Below, one piece after another: positions 16,822 through 24,799 of a stretch of 64,000 nucleotides of DNA. The stretch covers positions 868,001 to 932,000 of the forward strand of contig NZ_CP021978.1 of assembly GCF_004803895.1 (NCBI RefSeq), written 5' to 3'. The position numbers were made by a program, and so were the translations under genes. Within the stretch, counting starts at the first letter, position 1, and each line of letters begins with the position of its first letter. Below the pieces are notes generated by a model. That model did no database searches. It was not told where the DNA came from and saw nothing but the letters and a program-made list of their open reading frames with translations. This stretch comes from Streptomyces hawaiiensis (GTDB lineage Bacteria > Actinomycetota > Actinomycetes > Streptomycetales > Streptomycetaceae).

Positions 16822-17826
16822 GTGACATCCGCAGCCACGTCGGCACCCTTCACCACCTTCTCCGGACCGTTCGCCATCGGCACCCTTTCGGCACCGGGCG
16901 AGACCAGGTTCCCGAGCCTCGTGACGCCGGACGGCCGAGCGCTCGATCTGCGCACGGCACTTGACGAACCCGCGTTGACCACGCAAGCGCTCCTGGAGCG
17001 CTGGGACGAGGAGCTGCCGCGGCTGCACACCCTCGCCGGGGACCCGACGCGCGACTGGCGGCCGCTGGCGGAGATGACGGTGCACGCGCCCGTCGAGCCC
17101 CGGCAGATCTTCCAGTCCGGCGCCAACTACCGGCAGCACGTGATCGACCTGGCGGTCGCACACCGCGCCCCGGACGCCCCGGGCACCGTCGAGGAGGCCC
17201 GCGCCGAGGTCGCGGCGGTCATGGACAGGCGGGCCGCCGAGGACCTCCCGTACGTCTTCATCGGCCTGCCGACCACGATCAGCGGCCCCTATGACGACGT
17301 GGTGCTGCCCGCCTGGGCCGAGAAGCCCGACTGGGAGCTGGAGGTGGCCGCGGTGATCTCCCGCCCCGCCTACCGGGTCACCGTGGAGGAGGCGCTGGAG
17401 TTCGTCGCGGGCTACACCATCGCCAACGACCTGACCGACCGCGCGAGCGTCTTCCGCCGGGACATGCCCCCGATCGGCACCGACTGGCTGCGCAGCAAGA
17501 ACGCCCCCGGCTTCACCCCGCTCGGCCCGTGGATCGTCCCCGCCGGCTCCATCGCGGACCCCTCCGACCTGCAGGTCACCCTGAAACTCAACGGCGAGAC
17601 CATGCAGGACGAGTCCACCAAGGACATGATCTTCGGCGTCGCACGGTTGGTCTCGTACATCTCCCAGACCGCCCGACTGCTTCCCGGCGACCTCGTCCTC
17701 ACCGGCAGCCCGGCCGGCAACGGCATCCACTGGGGCCGCCTGCTGCGCGACGGCGACGTGATGGACGGCTCGGTCACCGGACTCGGCGCCCAGCGCACCC
17801 GCTGTGTCGCGGAAGAGGCACGATGA
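16822..17826 (+). CDS. FAH-family hydrolase 1
   Basis: A 334-residue fumarylacetoacetase-fold protein. GTG 16822 follows CGGGAGGA. An N-terminal cap (1-90) leads to the FAH domain, with QSGANYRQHVIDL (about 95-107), the metal-binding ELEVAAVIS (about 174-182), NDLTDRASVFRRD, KNAPGFTPLGPWIVP and LTGSPAGNGIHWG. Members cleave or hydrate 2,4-diketo acids with a divalent metal. It is first in the operon, and its stop overlaps the start of the next gene (ATGA). In this pathway it probably acts on a ring-cleavage product. Its first 64 codons are duplicated at 3352. Confidence 0.9.
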   Translation: MTSAATSAPFTTFSGPFAIGTLSAPGETRFPSLVTPDGRALDLRTALDEPALTTQALLERWDEELPRLHTLAGDPTRDWRPLAEMTVHAPVEPRQIFQSGANYRQHVIDLAVAHRAPDAPGTVEEARAEVAAVMDRRAAEDLPYVFIGLPTTISGPYDDVVLPAWAEKPDWELEVAAVISRPAYRVTVEEALEFVAGYTIANDLTDRASVFRRDMPPIGTDWLRSKNAPGFTPLGPWIVPAGSIADPSDLQVTLKLNGETMQDESTKDMIFGVARLVSYISQTARLLPGDLVLTGSPAGNGIHWGRLLRDGDVMDGSVTGLGAQRTRCVAEEAR

Positions 17827-18794
17827 GCGCCGACCGTATCGACCGTACGGATCCCGAGGCGGCGATCGCCGAGGCCGCGAAGGCGTACTCGAACTGGGGC
17901 CGCTGGGGCGAGGACGATGTACTCGGCACGCTCAACTTCCTCGACGAGGCCAAGCGCCGCGAGGGCGCAGCCCTGATCCGCGACGGGGTCAGCTTCTCCT
18001 TGTCCCAGGCCTTCGACATGGACGGCCCGCAGAAAGGCTGGCAGCGGCGTACCAACCCGGTGCACACGATGCTCGCCACCGGCACCGACGCCGCTCTGGG
18101 CGGCCAGGGCTTTCCGCACGGTTTCGGTGGCGCCGACGACGTGATCGCCATGCCCCTGCAGTGCTCCACCCAATGGGACGGGCTCGGGCACATCTTCGAT
18201 CACGGCAAGGCGTGGAACGGCCGCCCGGCGGAGAAGGTCGTCACCTCCGAAGGCGACCTGGTCACCGGCATCGAGCACATGGCTCCGCACGTCACCGGGC
18301 GGGGTGTACTCCTCGACGTTGGCCTGGTCATCGGCCAGGACGGCGAACTGCCCGACGGCTTCGCCATCACCGAGGAGCACCTGACCGCAACCGCCGCCTC
18401 GCACGGTGTGACCGTCGGTCGTGGCGACCTGGTCCTCGTGCGCACCGGGCGGCTGGCCCGCGCCCGTCACGAAGGCTGGGGCGACTACGCGGGCGGCCCG
18501 GCGCCGGGGCTGAGCTTCAGCACGGCCGGCTGGCTGCACCGGAGCGAGATCGCCGCGATCGCCACCGACACCTGGGGCTTCGAGGTGCGGCCCAACGAGT
18601 TCGACCACGCCTTCCAGCCGCTGCACCAGGTCGCCATCCCCCACATCGGTCTGCTCATCGGTGAGATGTGGGACCTCGACGCCCTCGCCGCACATTGCGC
18701 CGCCGACGGCCGGTACGCGTTCTGGCTCACCGCCGCGCCACTGCCCATCACAGGGTCCGTCGGCTCACCAGTGAATCCCATCGCCGTCAAGTAA
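17823..18794 (+). CDS. Cyclase-family metal-dependent hydrolase
   Basis: A 323-residue protein of the cyclase family (PF04199), which includes kynurenine formamidase and isatin hydrolase. The metal site variant CSTQWDGLGHIFDHGKAWNG lies at about 119-138. Later LDVGLVIG, RGDLVLVRTGR and FEVRPNEFDHAFQPLHQV fit the long cyclase subfamily. Members hydrolyse amide or lactone bonds. The start overlaps the FAH1 stop by four bases, so translation is coupled. Possible role: opening a lactone or amide (for example an isatin-like or formyl-anthranilate intermediate). No signal peptide. Confidence 0.88.
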   Translation: MSADRIDRTDPEAAIAEAAKAYSNWGRWGEDDVLGTLNFLDEAKRREGAALIRDGVSFSLSQAFDMDGPQKGWQRRTNPVHTMLATGTDAALGGQGFPHGFGGADDVIAMPLQCSTQWDGLGHIFDHGKAWNGRPAEKVVTSEGDLVTGIEHMAPHVTGRGVLLDVGLVIGQDGELPDGFAITEEHLTATAASHGVTVGRGDLVLVRTGRLARARHEGWGDYAGGPAPGLSFSTAGWLHRSEIAAIATDTWGFEVRPNEFDHAFQPLHQVAIPHIGLLIGEMWDLDALAAHCAADGRYAFWLTAAPLPITGSVGSPVNPIAVK

Positions 18795-18908
18795 CGCCCT
18801 GGACGGCCGGGCGGGCCGCGCCCGGACGGCAACGCCACCCTCGCCCACCCAGCCCGCAACACCCCCTCTGCCGCTCGAAGTCGCACGGCGCCATCTCAGG
18901 GAGAACCC

Positions 18909-20048
18909 ATGAACGAACCCCGTCCCCGCACCGTCCTCGTCATAGGCGGCGGCGCGTCCGGCAACGCCGTGACCGTACTGCTGCGGCGGGCGGGCATCGC
19001 CGTGGAACTGATCGAGGCCAAACCCGACTGGAACGTGCTCGGCTCCGGCATCACCCTCCAGGGCAACGCGCTGCGCGTGCTGCGCGAAGTCGGCGTATGG
19101 GACAAGGTCCGGGAGAGCGGCTACGCCGTCGACGCCGTCGGTCTGGCCGCGCCCGACGGGACCGTGTTCCACGTCCAGCAGGACATCCGCACCGGTGGGG
19201 ACGACCTGCCCCCGATCTTCGGCATGCAGCGGCCCCGCCTCCAGGAGATCCTGTGTGAGGCCGTCCTCGAGAGCGGCGCGACGGTACGCCTCGGCACCAC
19301 CGCCGAGGAACTGGTCCAGGACGCGTCCGGCGTCACCGCCCGGTTCAGCGACGGCACCGAGGGCCGCTACGACCTCGTCATCGCCGCCGACGGCGTCGGC
19401 TCCCGCACGCGCGCGATGATCGGCATCAGCGACAAGCCCGAACCGACCGGCATGGCCATCTGGCGCGTCCCCGTGCCCCGCCCCGAGAGCGTGGAGCGCA
19501 TGCAGCTGGCCTACGGCGGACCGTGCTACATCGCCGGCTACTGCCCCACCAGCAAGAACACCATCTACGCCTACCTCGTCGAGGCCAACCGCGACCGCGC
19601 CTCCATCGACCCGGCCTCGTACGCGGACGAGATGCGACGGCTGGCCGCGCCCTACGGGGGTGCGTGGCCGGAGATCGCCGCGAGCATCACCGACCCCGCC
19701 AAGGTCAACTACACCTGGTTCGACCGGCTGCTCGTCGAGGGCTCCTGGCACCGCGGGCGGGTCGTCCTGATCGGTGACGCGGCCCACGTCTGTCCTCCCA
19801 CGCTCGCCCAGGGCGCGGCGATGTCGCTGGAGGACGCCTCCGTACTGGCCGAGATGCTGACTGCGGAGCAGGACTGGGGTTCCCTGGACGCCCTGCTGAC
19901 CGGCTTCTACGAACGCCGGATCGGCCGTGTCCGCATGGTGGTCGAGGCATCCGTGCAACTCGGTCAGTGGCAGCTGGACGGCGTCCGTGACGCCGACGCA
20001 CCCGGCCTGATGGGCCGCACGATGTCCGTCCTGAAGGAGACCCCGTGA
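18909..20048 (+). CDS. FAD-dependent aromatic monooxygenase 1
   Basis: A 379-residue class A flavoprotein hydroxylase. The Rossmann FAD motif VLVIGGGASGNAV is at about 9-21, an acidic ribose-binding residue follows in ELIEAKPDW, the DG motif is in LVIAADGVGSRTRA (about 157-170), and the second FAD motif VVLIGDAAHVCPPTLAQGAA at about 286-305. It uses NAD(P)H and O2 to hydroxylate an aromatic ring, often with loss of a carboxyl group. ATG 18909 follows CAGGGAGAA. It is coupled by a four-base overlap to the next gene, a probable decarboxylase, after a 114-base gap from the cyclase gene. Confidence 0.92.
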   Translation: MNEPRPRTVLVIGGGASGNAVTVLLRRAGIAVELIEAKPDWNVLGSGITLQGNALRVLREVGVWDKVRESGYAVDAVGLAAPDGTVFHVQQDIRTGGDDLPPIFGMQRPRLQEILCEAVLESGATVRLGTTAEELVQDASGVTARFSDGTEGRYDLVIAADGVGSRTRAMIGISDKPEPTGMAIWRVPVPRPESVERMQLAYGGPCYIAGYCPTSKNTIYAYLVEANRDRASIDPASYADEMRRLAAPYGGAWPEIAASITDPAKVNYTWFDRLLVEGSWHRGRVVLIGDAAHVCPPTLAQGAAMSLEDASVLAEMLTAEQDWGSLDALLTGFYERRIGRVRMVVEASVQLGQWQLDGVRDADAPGLMGRTMSVLKETP

Positions 20049-21073
20049 ACCCCGTGAGTCCCCAGAACGGCGCACCCACGATCGACGTCCACGCGCACGT
20101 CCTGCTCCCTCAGGTCGAGGACGCCGTCGCCGGACACCCCGGGCTGGCCGCCGCCCGCGATCTCGACGCCCGCCGCAACGGCCCCGAGGCCATCGCCGTC
20201 AGCGGCCCGATGTTCCGGGACCGCTTCCCGAGGCTGACCGACGTCAAGGCCCGGCTCGCCGCGATGGACGCCTCCGGGGTAGACGTCCAGCTGGTCTCGC
20301 CCTCTCCCTCGCACTACCACTACTGGGCCGACGAGGACCTGGCCCGTACAGTGTGGGAACTGGCCAACGAGGGCACCGCCGCGCACGTCGCCCAGGCCCC
20401 GCAGCGGCTGCACGGCCTCGGCCTCGTCCCGCTCCAGCACCCGGCCCAGGCCGTCGAAGCCCTCGAACACGCCCTCGGCCTGGGCCTGCGCGGTGTCGAG
20501 ATATCGAGCCACGCACCGGGACGCGAACTGTCCGACCCCGCGTACGAGCCGTTCTGGACACGGGCCGAGGAAAGCGGCGCGATTCTCTTCCTGCATCCCT
20601 TCGGCTGCACGCTCGACGAGCGCCTCAACCGGTGGTACCTGTCCAACACCGTCGGCCAGCCGACCGAGAACGCCGTCGCCCTGTCCCATCTGATCTTCTC
20701 CGGAGTCCTGGACCGGCACCCGGGCTTGCGCATCGTCGCCGCCCACGGAGGCGGCTATCTGCCCACCCACATCGGCCGCTCCGACCACGCCTGGCTCGCC
20801 CGCACCGACACCCGCGGCTGCGCGCACCCGCCCAGCAGCTACCTCAAGCAGCTGTACTTCGACTCCCTCGTCCACGACCCGGACGTGCTGCGCGAACTGA
20901 TCCGGGCAGCCGGCCCCGACCGGGTCCTGCTCGGCTCCGACTTCCCCTTCGACATGGGCACCGACGACCCGCTCGGCGCGCTGCGCGACGTCACGGACCT
21001 GCCCGCCCCCCACTTCCACGCCGTACGCGGCGGCAACGCGGCAGCGCTGCTCCGCCTTGTCGGAAGCATCTGA
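20045..21073 (+). CDS. ACMSD-like amidohydrolase / decarboxylase
   Basis: A 342-residue amidohydrolase_2 protein starting at GTG 20045 inside the previous stop. The N-terminal metal motif IDVHAHVLLP (about 13-22) has the HxH pair, FLHPFG supplies the next histidine, RIVAAHGGGYLP another, and LLGSDFPFDMG the catalytic Asp. This pattern is shared by 2-amino-3-carboxymuconate semialdehyde, gamma-resorcylate and related nonoxidative decarboxylases. It probably removes a carboxyl group from a hydroxylated aromatic acid or from a muconate semialdehyde. The next gene is an extradiol dioxygenase. Confidence 0.9.
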   Translation: MNPVSPQNGAPTIDVHAHVLLPQVEDAVAGHPGLAAARDLDARRNGPEAIAVSGPMFRDRFPRLTDVKARLAAMDASGVDVQLVSPSPSHYHYWADEDLARTVWELANEGTAAHVAQAPQRLHGLGLVPLQHPAQAVEALEHALGLGLRGVEISSHAPGRELSDPAYEPFWTRAEESGAILFLHPFGCTLDERLNRWYLSNTVGQPTENAVALSHLIFSGVLDRHPGLRIVAAHGGGYLPTHIGRSDHAWLARTDTRGCAHPPSSYLKQLYFDSLVHDPDVLRELIRAAGPDRVLLGSDFPFDMGTDDPLGALRDVTDLPAPHFHAVRGGNAAALLRLVGSI

Positions 21074-21097
21074 ACCTCACAGAGGAGAACCCCCACC

Positions 21098-22036
21098 ATG
21101 AGCACACGCCTGCTCACCCACCTGCGCCACGTCGACCTGGCCGTGCCGGACTACGACAAGCAGCTCGACTTCTACGCCGGCGTCTGGGGCCTGACCAAGG
21201 TCGCCGAGGACTCCGGCATCTCCTTCCTGGCCGCCGAGGGCTCCCCCGAGCAGTACATCGTCCGGCTGCGCAAGGCCGAGGAGAAGCGCCTCGACCTCAT
21301 CTCCTACGGCGCCGCGAACCCCGCCGACGTGGACACGCTCGCCGAACAACTCCTCGCGGGTGGAGTGCAGTTGATCTCCCAGCCGGGCAAGGTCGACACC
21401 CCCGGCGGCGGCTACGGCTTCCGCTTCTTCGACATCGACGGCCGCACCATCGAGGTCTCGGCCGACGTCGAGGCGCGCCGGCACCGTCGTATCGAGGAGA
21501 AGGAGTCCATCCCGGTCCGTCTCTCGCACGTCGTCCTGAACTCCCCCAACATCAACGCCACCCGCGCCTGGTACGAGCAGCACCTCGATTTCCGGCTGTC
21601 CGACACGATGGCCTTGCCGCAGATGGGCGAGGTCATGCACTTCATGCGGATCAGCAACCAGCACCACTCCATGGCCATTGCCAGCGGTCCGCACACCTCC
21701 CTGCAGCACCTCTCCTTCGAGATGCGCGGCATCGACGAGTACATGCGCGGCTCCGGCCGTGTGATGCGCTCCGGCGCCCGCAAGATCTGGGGCCCCGGGC
21801 GCCACATGGCGGGCGACAACACCTTCACGTACTTCCTCGACCCGCACGGCAACACCGTGGAGTACACCACCGAGCTCGAAAAGCTGGACGAGGACACCTG
21901 GCACCCGCACATCTACGACCTGACGAAGCCCGAGAACGCCGACCAGTGGGGCACGTCCAACCCGATGAACGAAATGGTCGCCAAGGAAATGCTCAACGAC
22001 GTCGACCGCGGCGTCTTCGTCGCTCCGCCGGTCTGA
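21098..22036 (+). CDS. Type I extradiol ring-cleavage dioxygenase (VOC fold)
   Basis: A 312-residue two-domain VOC protein. Domain 1 begins HLRHVDLAVPDYDKQLDFY (about 7-25) and domain 2 RLSHVVLNSPNINATRAWY (about 142-160). The Fe(II) ligands of the family can be seen as His in LSHVVLN, His in SLQHLSFEM and Glu in NTVEYTTEL. It opens a catecholic ring next to the diol using O2. The C-terminal extension (EDTWHPHIYD to FVAPPV) is longer than in classical catechol 2,3-dioxygenases. AGAGGAG precedes ATG 21098. Its last 59 codons are duplicated at 3545. Confidence 0.92.
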   Translation: MSTRLLTHLRHVDLAVPDYDKQLDFYAGVWGLTKVAEDSGISFLAAEGSPEQYIVRLRKAEEKRLDLISYGAANPADVDTLAEQLLAGGVQLISQPGKVDTPGGGYGFRFFDIDGRTIEVSADVEARRHRRIEEKESIPVRLSHVVLNSPNINATRAWYEQHLDFRLSDTMALPQMGEVMHFMRISNQHHSMAIASGPHTSLQHLSFEMRGIDEYMRGSGRVMRSGARKIWGPGRHMAGDNTFTYFLDPHGNTVEYTTELEKLDEDTWHPHIYDLTKPENADQWGTSNPMNEMVAKEMLNDVDRGVFVAPPV

Positions 22037-22046
22037 CCCCTTGACC

Positions 22047-22094
22047 CCGGGGGCTCGGCGTACTCCCCCGCCTGCCATGCCGCCGGGCCCCCGG
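22047..22094. terminator. Intercistronic hairpin between dioxygenase and FAH2
   Basis: CCGGGGGCTCGGCG (22047-22060) pairs with 22081-22094 through one G-U pair over a 20-base loop. It lies inside the operon, 34 bases before FAH2, so it may be an attenuator or mRNA stabiliser rather than a full stop. The duplicate at 3733-3780 has an A-C mismatch at the wobble position. Confidence 0.5.
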
Positions 22095-22128
22095 CCTGTG
22101 TCAACCCTCCCAGCTCCCTAGGAATGCC

Positions 22129-23094
22129 ATGCGTTTCGCCACGTACGAACAGCACGGCCGCAGCCGTCTCGCCACCGTCGAGGACGACGGCACCCTCTAC
22201 CCCTGCCCCGGCACGGGGACGCTCCTCGACCTGATCCAGGCCGGTCCCGAGGCACTGCGCGAGGCGGGCAACGCAAGTCTGGACGTGCCGCGCGGCCCGC
22301 ACGTCTCCCAGGTGCGCTTGCTGCCGCCGCTCCAGCCGCCGTCCGTACGCGACTTCGTCACGTTCGAGGAGCACGTCGAGGGTGTACGACGCAGCATCGA
22401 CGGAGTCTCGGGCGCCCCGGACGCCTGGTACGACGCGCCCACCTTCTACTTCACCAACCCCTACGCCGTCATCGGCGCTCACGACGACGTCCCCGTGCCG
22501 CCCGGCAGCCAGGCACTGGACTTCGAACTCGAAGTCGCCGCGGTCATCGGCCGCGAGGGCCGCGACCTCACCCCCGAGCAGGCCCGCGACCACATCATCG
22601 GCTACACCATCTACAACGACTGGTCCGCCCGCGACCTCCAGTCCCGCGAGATGCAGGTCAGCCTCGGCCCCTGCAAGGGCAAGGACACCGCCACCACCCT
22701 CGGCCCCTGCCTCGTCACCGCGGACGAGCTGGAGCCCTACCGCGACAGCGACGGATTCCTGCGCCTGGCGCTGACCGCCGAGATCAACGGCGAGGTCATC
22801 GGCAAGGACCTGCTGTCCAACATGAGCTGGACCTTCGAGGAGATGACCGCCTACGCCTCCCGCGGCACCTGGGTCCGCCCCGGCGACGTACTCGGCTCCG
22901 GCACCTGCGGCAACGGCGGCTGCCTCGCCGAACTCTGGGGCGTGCGCGGCCGCCAGGATCCGCCACCGCTGAAGCCCGGCGACACCGTCACCCTCACCGT
23001 CGAGGGCATCGGCACCGTCTCCAACACCGTGGTACCCGGGGCCGAGCCGGTGGCCGTCCCCCGCGCCCGTAGGCGCCCGCGAACGCGCCCGTGA
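22129..23094 (+). CDS. FAH-family hydrolase 2
   Basis: A 321-residue fumarylacetoacetase-type enzyme. Conserved parts are RDFVTFEEHVEGV (about 72-84), FYFTNPYAVIG, the metal motif FELEVAAVIG, NDWSARDLQSREMQ, GPCKGKDTATTLGP and the strongly conserved GSGTCGNGGCLAELWG. These are shared with fumarylacetoacetate and acylpyruvate hydrolases, which split a C-C bond to give a beta-keto or pyruvate product. It is a paralogue of the frameshifted gene at 4869. If the product is acetoacetate, the CoA-transferase just downstream would activate it. ATG 22129 follows CCCTAGGAA. Confidence 0.92.
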   Translation: MRFATYEQHGRSRLATVEDDGTLYPCPGTGTLLDLIQAGPEALREAGNASLDVPRGPHVSQVRLLPPLQPPSVRDFVTFEEHVEGVRRSIDGVSGAPDAWYDAPTFYFTNPYAVIGAHDDVPVPPGSQALDFELEVAAVIGREGRDLTPEQARDHIIGYTIYNDWSARDLQSREMQVSLGPCKGKDTATTLGPCLVTADELEPYRDSDGFLRLALTAEINGEVIGKDLLSNMSWTFEEMTAYASRGTWVRPGDVLGSGTCGNGGCLAELWGVRGRQDPPPLKPGDTVTLTVEGIGTVSNTVVPGAEPVAVPRARRRPRTRP

Positions 23095-23159
23095 ACCGCG
23101 CGGCGGAGAGCAGGCCGCCCGACAGGGGCGTCGTCACCGGGACCGCGTGCGGCAGGGCA

Positions 23160-23315
23160 CGGTCGAGGCGCCGCCACATCCCACTCCGCCGGGCCGGCCT
23201 CCCTGACGAGGTGCTCAACGCCGTCGTCCTCCTCCCCACCGACGAGACCTCGTACATCACCGGCGCCGGTCTCGTCCGCGACTGGTCGACGGTGCTGCCC
23301 GGCTCCCCCGTTTGA
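23160..23315 (+). pseudogene. SDR-family dehydrogenase, C-terminal remnant
   Basis: The frame reads IPLRRAGLPDEVLNAVVLLP and DETSYITGAGLVRDWS, the typical C-terminal end of a short-chain dehydrogenase. The Rossmann fold and YxxxK catalytic motif are missing. It fills the gap between FAH2 and the CoA-transferase and overlaps nothing. It is the scar of a lost gene. Confidence 0.75.
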
Positions 23316-23347
23316 CCCGACCGGCCTCCGGCCGAAAGGACCCGCAC

Positions 23348-24130
23348 GTGAACAAGGTCAGCGCGAGCGCCGCCGAGGCGGTCGCCGACATCTGCGACGG
23401 GGCCTCGCTCGCCGTTGGCGGCTTCGGCCTGTCCGGCATACCGGCCGCCCTCATCGACGCCCTGCACGCCCAGGGCGCCACCGGTCTGAAGGTCGTCTCC
23501 AACAACTGCGGCGTAGACGGCCAGGGACTCGGCCTACTGCTCGCCGACGGCCGCATCAGCCGCGTGACGGGCAGTTACGTGGGCGAGAACAAGGAGTTCG
23601 CCCGCCAGTACCTCAGCGGCGAGCTGGAGGTCGAACTCGTACCGCAGGGCACCCTGGCCGAGCGGCTACGGGCCGGCGGGGCCGGCATCCCGGCCTTCTA
23701 CACACCGGCAGGCGTGGGCACACAGGTAGCAGACGGCGGCCTGCCGTGGCGTTACGCGGCGGACGGCAGCATCGCCCTCGCTTCCCCCGCAAAGGAGAAG
23801 CGCTCCTTCGGTGGCCGCGCGCATGTCCTCGAACACGGCATCACCACCGACTACGCGCTCGTCCGCGCCTGGCGCGGCGACACTCACGGCAACCTGGTCT
23901 TCAGCAAGGCCGCCGCCAACTTCAACCCACTGGCCGCCATGGCCGGCCGCATCACGATCGCCGAGGTCGAGGAACTCGTGGAGCCAGGCGAGCTGTCCCC
24001 TGACGCGATCCATCTGCCTGGCGTCTTCGTCCAGTGGGTCCTCGCCCTCACGCCCGCGCAGGCCGCCGACAAACCGATCGAACGGCGTTCGATTTCCGCG
24101 CCCCAGGCACGAGAGACGGTGCACAGCTGA
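23348..24130 (+). CDS. 3-oxoacid CoA-transferase subunit A
   Basis: A 260-residue alpha subunit of a succinyl-CoA:3-ketoacid or 3-oxoadipate CoA-transferase. GTG 23348 is chosen because GAAAGGA sits nine bases upstream; an earlier GTG at 23312 has none. Family signatures include [16 protein letters not shown] (about 23-38), [34 protein letters not shown] and the proline-rich [12 protein letters not shown]. It moves CoA from succinyl-CoA to a beta-keto acid. It needs the B subunit, whose gene overlaps by one base and is frameshifted. Confidence 0.92.
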   Translation: MNKVSASAAEAVADICDGASLAVGGFGLSGIPAALIDALHAQGATGLKVVSNNCGVDGQGLGLLLADGRISRVTGSYVGENKEFARQYLSGELEVELVPQGTLAERLRAGGAGIPAFYTPAGVGTQVADGGLPWRYAADGSIALASPAKEKRSFGGRAHVLEHGITTDYALVRAWRGDTHGNLVFSKAAANFNPLAAMAGRITIAEVEELVEPGELSPDAIHLPGVFVQWVLALTPAQAADKPIERRSISAPQARETVHS

Positions 24131-24764
24131 TGTCCTGGAACCGCGACCAGATGGCCGCCCGTGCCGCCGCCGAACTCACCGACGGCTCCTACGTCAACCT
24201 GGGCATCGGCCTGCCCACCCTCGTCCCGGGACACCTCCCGCCGGGAGTCCACGTCGTCCTCCATTCCGAGAACGGCATCCTCGGCACCGGGCCCTACCCC
24301 AGTGAACGCGACGTCGACCCCGACCTCATCAACGCCGGCAAGGAAACCGTCACCGTGCTCCCGGAGCGGCCTTCTTCGACTCCGCCCTGTCCTTCGGCAT
24401 GATCCGCGGCGGCCACATCGACACCGCCGTGCTCGGTGCCATGCAGGTGTCCGCGACCGGCGACCTCGCCAACTGGATGATCCCCGGAAAAATGATCAAG
24501 GGCATGGGCGGTGCCATGGACCTCGTCCACGGCGCCCGCCGCGTCATCGTCCTCATGGATCACACCGCCAAGGACGGCAGCCCCAAGATCCTCGACGAGT
24601 GCACCCTGCCCCTCACGGGCCGGGCCTGCGTCCACCGCGTCATCACCGACCTGGGCGTCATCGACGTCACCGACAACGGCCTGGTCCTTGTCGAAACCGC
24701 CCCCGGCGTCACCCACCACGACATCACCGCCGCCACCGCCACGAAACTGCACACCGTCGCTTGA
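24130..24764 (+). pseudogene. 3-oxoacid CoA-transferase subunit B, single-base frameshift
   Basis: ATG 24130 (TGATG overlap with subunit A) starts [20 protein letters not shown] and reaches the catalytic-Glu motif [12 protein letters not shown], then leaves frame near 24362 where CCGGAGCGG replaces the expected CCGGGAGCGG. The rest continues in another frame as [19 protein letters not shown] through [14 protein letters not shown] to KLHTVA at 24764. Restoring one G would give a normal protein of about 211 residues. It is either a fresh mutation, a programmed shift or a sequencing error. Confidence 0.88.
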
Positions 24765-24799
24765 GGCAGGTCAACGACGACCAAGGCTGAGGACCCACT

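Noticed and set aside
20353..22044. A 563-codon plus-strand frame crossing the decarboxylase and dioxygenase genes
   Set aside because: Arg/Pro-rich out-of-frame reading of two real genes that have proper starts and catalytic motifs.
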